Under the pieces are notes generated by a model. It saw only the letters and a list, made by a program, of their open reading frames with translations. It did not search any database and was not told the origin of the DNA. Positions 60,414 through 64,000 of a stretch of 64,000 bases of DNA are shown in pieces. The stretch covers positions 2,346,001 to 2,410,000 of the forward strand of contig NZ_CP091110.1 in assembly GCF_021560175.1 (NCBI RefSeq), in the 5' to 3' direction. The position numbers and the translations under genes are program-made. The stretch's first letter is position 1. Each line of letters begins with the position of its first letter. The stretch is from Neobacillus drentensis (GTDB lineage: Bacteria; Bacillota; Bacilli; Bacillales; Cytobacillaceae).

Positions 60414-62021
60414 CTGAAAACTAAAAATCTATCGTTGCAGACAAAAATCTTTGGGCTGGCCCTATTATTGGGATTATTGTTAATCCTGCTGATGACCGCA
60501 TTTTATAGCTATATGGAAAGTAAGCAAATAGAGGAAAACAAGGGGAAATTGGCCCTCGAAATTTCAAAAACAGTCTCCTTTATGCCAACGATTATTGACG
60601 GTTTCGAATCTAGTAATCCATCAAAAATCATTCAGCCCTTAGCAGAAAAAATTCGAAAAGAAACGGGTGCTGAATTTGTGGTAGTAGGAAACCTTGATGG
60701 GACAAGGTATTCACACCCTTTAAAATCAATGATCGGAAAAAAAATGAAGGGCGGAGACAATGATAAGGCGATTAAAAAAGGGGAGTATTATGTTTCCAAA
60801 GCAAACGGTTCACTAGGTCCTTCGATTAGAGGGAAATCACCGATCCTAAATAAAAGTGGGAAAGTGATAGGGGTCGTATCCGTGGGATTTCTATTAGAAG
60901 ATGTAAACCAGCAAATCACCAAAAATATCAAAAAAGTACTCTTAGTCTCGATTGTTGCTCTATTCATTTCTTTTTTCGGAAGTATGCTGCTCGGCCGGGA
61001 TATTCGTAAAGATACACTTGGTCTCGAACCATATGAAATCGCCGCACTCTATAAAGAAAAAAACGCAGTCCTCCACGGTGTAAAAGAAGGTATATTAGCC
61101 ATTAATAAAGATGGATTTATTACCATGATGAATCAGCCTGCAAAAAAACTATTACATATTAAAGGCTCGGTCCGCCATATAAAAGTCGAGGGTCTCTTTC
61201 CTTCAGACTATTTATATCAAGTGTTAAATGCGGGAAACCCGGTCGTTGATAAAGAATTAATTTGGAAAGATAAAACGGTCATCGTTAATTGCACGCCGCT
61301 ATTTGATGAAAACGGAATCAGCGGGGTGGTGGCTTCTTTTCGTGATAAAACAGAAATTGAGCAAATGGTCAACACGATATCAGAAGTAAAGAGCTATTCG
61401 GAGGACCTTCGTGCCCAAACACACGAGTATACGAACAAATTGTATGTGTTATCAGGCTTGCTTCAACTCGGTGAATTTGAACAGGCGATTGCGATGATCC
61501 AAGCAGAAACACAAATTTTACAAGTTCAAAATACGATTTTATTTAACCAGATAAAAGATTCTAAAGTCCAAGCAATTTTATTGGGGAAATTAGGAAAAGC
61601 TTCAGAAAAAAAGATAAAGTTTGAGATTGTTACTGAAAGTTATTTAGACCATTTGCCAACCCATATGAAGCTATCTAATTTGATTGTGATCTTGGGTAAT
61701 TTAATTGATAATGCTTTTGAGGCTGTCACTGAGAGTAATCCTCCTATTGTTAAATTTTTTGCCACAGATATTGGCAGTGATATTATTTTTGAAGTTTCAG
61801 ATAATGGGAAAGGGATTAGTGAAAATGATATTCCCCTTTTATTTGAGCGGGGATTTACTTTGAAAAATGGGGATAGGCCGAGGGGCTTTGGACTATCCAA
61901 TGCGGAAGAAGCGGTGGTCGATATGAATGGAATGATTGAGGTCCAAACTAACCCGGACAGTGGAACCATCTTTACCGTGTATCTTCCTAAGCAGGATGAG
62001 AGGAGCCAAGGACGTGCATAA
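60414..62021 (+). CDS. citS: CitA/DcuS-family sensor histidine kinase CitS, probable CTG start
   Basis: A sensor kinase of about 535 residues. After a first membrane helix comes an extracytoplasmic PAS-like (sCache) domain (residues ~40-165, with VVVGNLDGTRYSHP and GPSIRGKSPI), a second helix, a cytoplasmic PAS domain, the H-box RAQTHEYTNKL and the ATPase domain (NLIDNAFEAV, DNGKGIS, RGFGLSNA). AAAGGAGG lies 8 bp before an in-frame CTG at 60414; no ATG, GTG or TTG occurs between the upstream stop codon and 60435, and the TTG at 60435 is 29 bp from the ribosome site. It should sense extracellular citrate and activate the downstream citrate transporter. Confidence 0.87.
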   Translation: MKTKNLSLQTKIFGLALLLGLLLILLMTAFYSYMESKQIEENKGKLALEISKTVSFMPTIIDGFESSNPSKIIQPLAEKIRKETGAEFVVVGNLDGTRYSHPLKSMIGKKMKGGDNDKAIKKGEYYVSKANGSLGPSIRGKSPILNKSGKVIGVVSVGFLLEDVNQQITKNIKKVLLVSIVALFISFFGSMLLGRDIRKDTLGLEPYEIAALYKEKNAVLHGVKEGILAINKDGFITMMNQPAKKLLHIKGSVRHIKVEGLFPSDYLYQVLNAGNPVVDKELIWKDKTVIVNCTPLFDENGISGVVASFRDKTEIEQMVNTISEVKSYSEDLRAQTHEYTNKLYVLSGLLQLGEFEQAIAMIQAETQILQVQNTILFNQIKDSKVQAILLGKLGKASEKKIKFEIVTESYLDHLPTHMKLSNLIVILGNLIDNAFEAVTESNPPIVKFFATDIGSDIIFEVSDNGKGISENDIPLLFERGFTLKNGDRPRGFGLSNAEEAVVDMNGMIEVQTNPDSGTIFTVYLPKQDERSQGRA

Positions 62022-62697
62022 GATAAAAGCAGCGATAGCAGAAGATGATTTTCGAGTTGCCATGATCCATGAAAAATTTTTAAAAAAGTTTAAGGAAATT
62101 GAAGTAGTTGGAAAAGCATTAAACGGGGTAGAGACATTGAAATTGCTGACAGAGGAAGCCATAGATTTATTGCTTCTAGATGTGTATATGCCTGATATGC
62201 TTGGAACAGAGCTGCTTCCGATTATAAGAGAACAGTTTCCAAAAGTAAGTATTATTATGATAACCGCCGCAACTGATAAACTTTTTGTTGAAAAAGCATT
62301 AAGCTATGGGGTAGAGAATTATCTAATTAAACCAGTGAACAGGGAACGATTTGATGAAGTTATTTTAGAATATGTAAAAAAACACACATTGTTAACATCT
62401 GAACAGGAAATAAATCAGCACTATGTTGATCGATTGTTTGGCAGAAAAGAGACCGAAATTGTGGGAAAAGGGAATGGTTTACCTAAAGGGATTGATGAGA
62501 TTACCCTCAGTAAGGTGGAAAAAGTCCTTCTAAATAAAAACCATGGATTATCCGCTGAAGAAGTGGGGAAAGAAATTGGCGCCTCCCGGATTACTGCACG
62601 CCGTTATTTAGAGTATCTTTCCTCGATTAATGAAGCTAAAGCAGAAGTGGTCTATGGAATTGTAGGAAGACCAGAAAGAAAGTATTATCCAAAATAG
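62014..62697 (+). CDS. citT: CitB/CitT-family response regulator CitT
   Basis: A 227-residue response regulator. The receiver domain has the phospho-acceptor in LLLLDVYMPD and Lys in YLIKPVNRE; the C-terminal helix-turn-helix region contains LSAEEVGKEIGASRITARRYLEYL, typical of the CitT/DcuR family. The GTG start at 62014 overlaps the end of citS by 8 bp and follows AGGAG. It should activate citM when citrate is present. Confidence 0.88.
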   Translation: MHKIKAAIAEDDFRVAMIHEKFLKKFKEIEVVGKALNGVETLKLLTEEAIDLLLLDVYMPDMLGTELLPIIREQFPKVSIIMITAATDKLFVEKALSYGVENYLIKPVNRERFDEVILEYVKKHTLLTSEQEINQHYVDRLFGRKETEIVGKGNGLPKGIDEITLSKVEKVLLNKNHGLSAEEVGKEIGASRITARRYLEYLSSINEAKAEVVYGIVGRPERKYYPK

Positions 62698-62698
62698 T

Positions 62699-62725
62699 GA
62701 AGGTGCCAAAGGGCATCTTCTTTTT
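62699..62725 (+). terminator. Terminator after citT
   Basis: GAAGGTGCC pairs with GGCATCTTC (one wobble) and is followed by TTTTT. Confidence 0.75.
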
Positions 62726-62798
62726 ATGAGTCCAAATGCAGGTGGACCGTGAACAATATGTACAAAATACACCTTAAATTACTTAAAAAACTTAATTT

Positions 62799-62812
62799 TG
62801 TAATCGTTTTCA
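62799..62812 (+). promoter_or_regulatory. cre box upstream of citM
   Basis: TGTAATCGTTTTCA matches TGNAARCGNWWWCA with one mismatch. B. subtilis citM is under CcpA repression and CitT activation, so this placement is expected. Confidence 0.65.
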
Positions 62813-62862
62813 ACCTCTAATAATTAGACTATTATAAATTTACAAACAAAAGGGGTGGGAAT

Positions 62863-64000
62863 ATGTTAGCAATTCTGGGTTTTTTAATGATACTTATTTT
62901 TATGATTTTGATTATGACCAAACGTCTATCTGCCATGATTGCATTAATGGTGGTGCCTGTTGTCTTTGCCTTAATCGGGGGATTCGGCAAAGAACTGGGA
63001 CCAATGGCGCTTGAAGGGATTAAAAGTGTCGCACCAACGGGAATTATGATTCTATTTGCAATACTCTTTTTCGGAATTATGATTGATGCTGGAGTCTTTG
63101 ATCCTATTATTTCAACCATCTTAAAACTGGTAAAAGGGGACCCTGTAAAAATAGCCATCGGAACAGCCGTCCTTGCCTTATTAATCTCTCTCGATGGAGA
63201 TGGAACTACTACCTATATGATTACCATTTCAGCCATGCTTCCTTTGTATAAACGGATTGGTATGAAACCATTAGTCCTTGCTGGTATTGCTGTCTCTGCT
63301 TCTGGTGTAATGAATCTCCTTCCATGGGGAGGGCCTACTGCAAGAGCCATGACCGCCCTTCATCTGGAAATGGGTGATATCTTTACTCCGGTTATTCCGA
63401 GTATGGCAGGCGGTGTGTTGTTTGTGTTAATCATGGCGTTTGTTCTGGGAAGAAAAGAACGAAAGCGCATTGGTGTTTTAGAAATCGATTATAGTACTCT
63501 TTCTATGATGGCAGCTACAACAGAGGATGCTTACCTTAAACGTCCAAAGTTAATTGTTGTAAACTACCTTCTTACCATCATCCTTTTAGTGGCGCTTATT
63601 GAGGAACTATTGCCGAGCACCGTATTATTTATGATTGGATTTGCCATTGCCATTACGATTAACTATCCAAATATTCTTGAACAAAAAGAACGGATTATGC
63701 ACTATGCTGATAATGCTTTATCAGTTGTTTCAATGGTTTTTGCTGCCGGAATTTTTACAGGTATTCTTGCTGGAACAAAAATGGTGGATGCGATGGCTAA
63801 TTCGATGATTACGCATATACCAGCAGACTTGGGCTCTCATTTTGCTCTGATTACAGCGATTATCAGTGCACCCTTTACATTCTTTATGTCAAATGATGCA
63901 TTTTACTACGGGGTGCTCCCACTCCTTGCGAAAGCGGCTCATGGCTATGGCATTGATCCTGCGATGATTGGCCGGGCATCATTATTAGGCTTACCAGTCC
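62863..64000 (+). CDS. citM: CitMHS-family citrate transporter, 5' part
   Basis: The first 379 codons of a citrate-metal:H+ symporter; the frame is still open at the window end. Family segments include VAPTGIMILFAILFFGIMIDAG, SLDGDGTTTYMITIS and NLLPWGGPTARA, which are strongly conserved in CitM/CitH. AAAGGGGTGGGA precedes the ATG at 62863. It lies downstream of citST with a cre box between, the same layout as the B. subtilis citrate locus. Confidence 0.92.
   Translation, partial: MLAILGFLMILIFMILIMTKRLSAMIALMVVPVVFALIGGFGKELGPMALEGIKSVAPTGIMILFAILFFGIMIDAGVFDPIISTILKLVKGDPVKIAIGTAVLALLISLDGDGTTTYMITISAMLPLYKRIGMKPLVLAGIAVSASGVMNLLPWGGPTARAMTALHLEMGDIFTPVIPSMAGGVLFVLIMAFVLGRKERKRIGVLEIDYSTLSMMAATTEDAYLKRPKLIVVNYLLTIILLVALIEELLPSTVLFMIGFAIAITINYPNILEQKERIMHYADNALSVVSMVFAAGIFTGILAGTKMVDAMANSMITHIPADLGSHFALITAIISAPFTFFMSNDAFYYGVLPLLAKAAHGYGIDPAMIGRASLLGLPV

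Noticed and set aside
61936..62013. Upstream extension of CitT into citS
   Set aside because: It would add residues unlike any receiver-domain start; the GTG at 62014 has a ribosome site and gives the usual length.
1..64000. CRISPR arrays, tRNA/rRNA genes, prophage, intact insertion sequences or restriction/defence genes
   Set aside because: I looked for regularly spaced repeats, cloverleaf sequences, integrase or transposase motifs and nuclease motifs and saw none.

Overview
The window is low-GC Firmicute DNA, most likely from a soil or plant-associated Bacillaceae species. The signs are AAGGAGG-type ribosome sites, AT-rich intergenic DNA, CcpA cre boxes, a glycine riboswitch and a B. subtilis-like CitST/CitM locus. 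No tRNA, rRNA, CRISPR array, phage genes or intact insertion sequence was seen.

Layout. 1-2.4 kb: the end of larC (nickel-cofactor biosynthesis) and an orphan sensor histidine kinase. 2.6-8.9 kb: an aromatic-ring degradation operon with an extradiol dioxygenase, a C-C-bond alpha/beta hydrolase, a fumarylacetoacetase-like enzyme, a cyclase-family metal hydrolase, an FAD hydroxylase and an MFS transporter. 9-44 kb: a large glycoside-utilisation island. 44-50.8 kb: an amidase/acetyltransferase pair, a TetR-regulated efflux pump, a small membrane protein and an FtsH-like protease. 50.8-54.2 kb: two copies of a GC-rich foldback repeat flanking a glycine-riboswitch-controlled permease and an L,D-transpeptidase. 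54.2-60.3 kb: a MarR-HlyD-EmrB efflux operon, a hypothetical gene and a long protein with two sets of isoprenoid-synthase-like motifs. 60.4-64 kb: the CitS-CitT two-component system and CitM, which runs off the end.

The main result is the 9-44 kb island. It encodes three alpha/beta pairs that look like C-glycoside deglycosidases: a TIM-barrel alpha subunit beside a small DUF6379-type beta subunit, at 29.6-31.0, 36.4-37.8 and 42.4-43.8 kb. Around them are Gfo/Idh/MocA oxidoreductases (the class of DgpA, which oxidises the sugar at C3), further sugar isomerase-like TIM barrels, a ribose-type ABC importer, a GPH symporter, GH3, GH43, GH35-like and GH106-like hydrolases, a carboxylesterase and a ROK glucokinase. 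The inferred route is: import the plant glycoside; remove O-linked sugars and esters; oxidise C3 of the C-linked sugar; cleave the C-C bond; recover the hexose as glucose and phosphorylate it. The aromatic operon next door could consume the released aglycone.

Seven transcription units in the island share a regulatory layout that I read directly from the sequence: a 29-bp inverted repeat (GRTTAAAAAT, 9 bp, ATTTTTAAYC), a third copy of the half-site about 35 bp further on, and in most cases a -10 box followed 5 bp later by a cre box. Three AraC-type regulators lie in the island. One of them is fused to a GH39-like domain that has lost its acid/base motif and may act as a sugar sensor.
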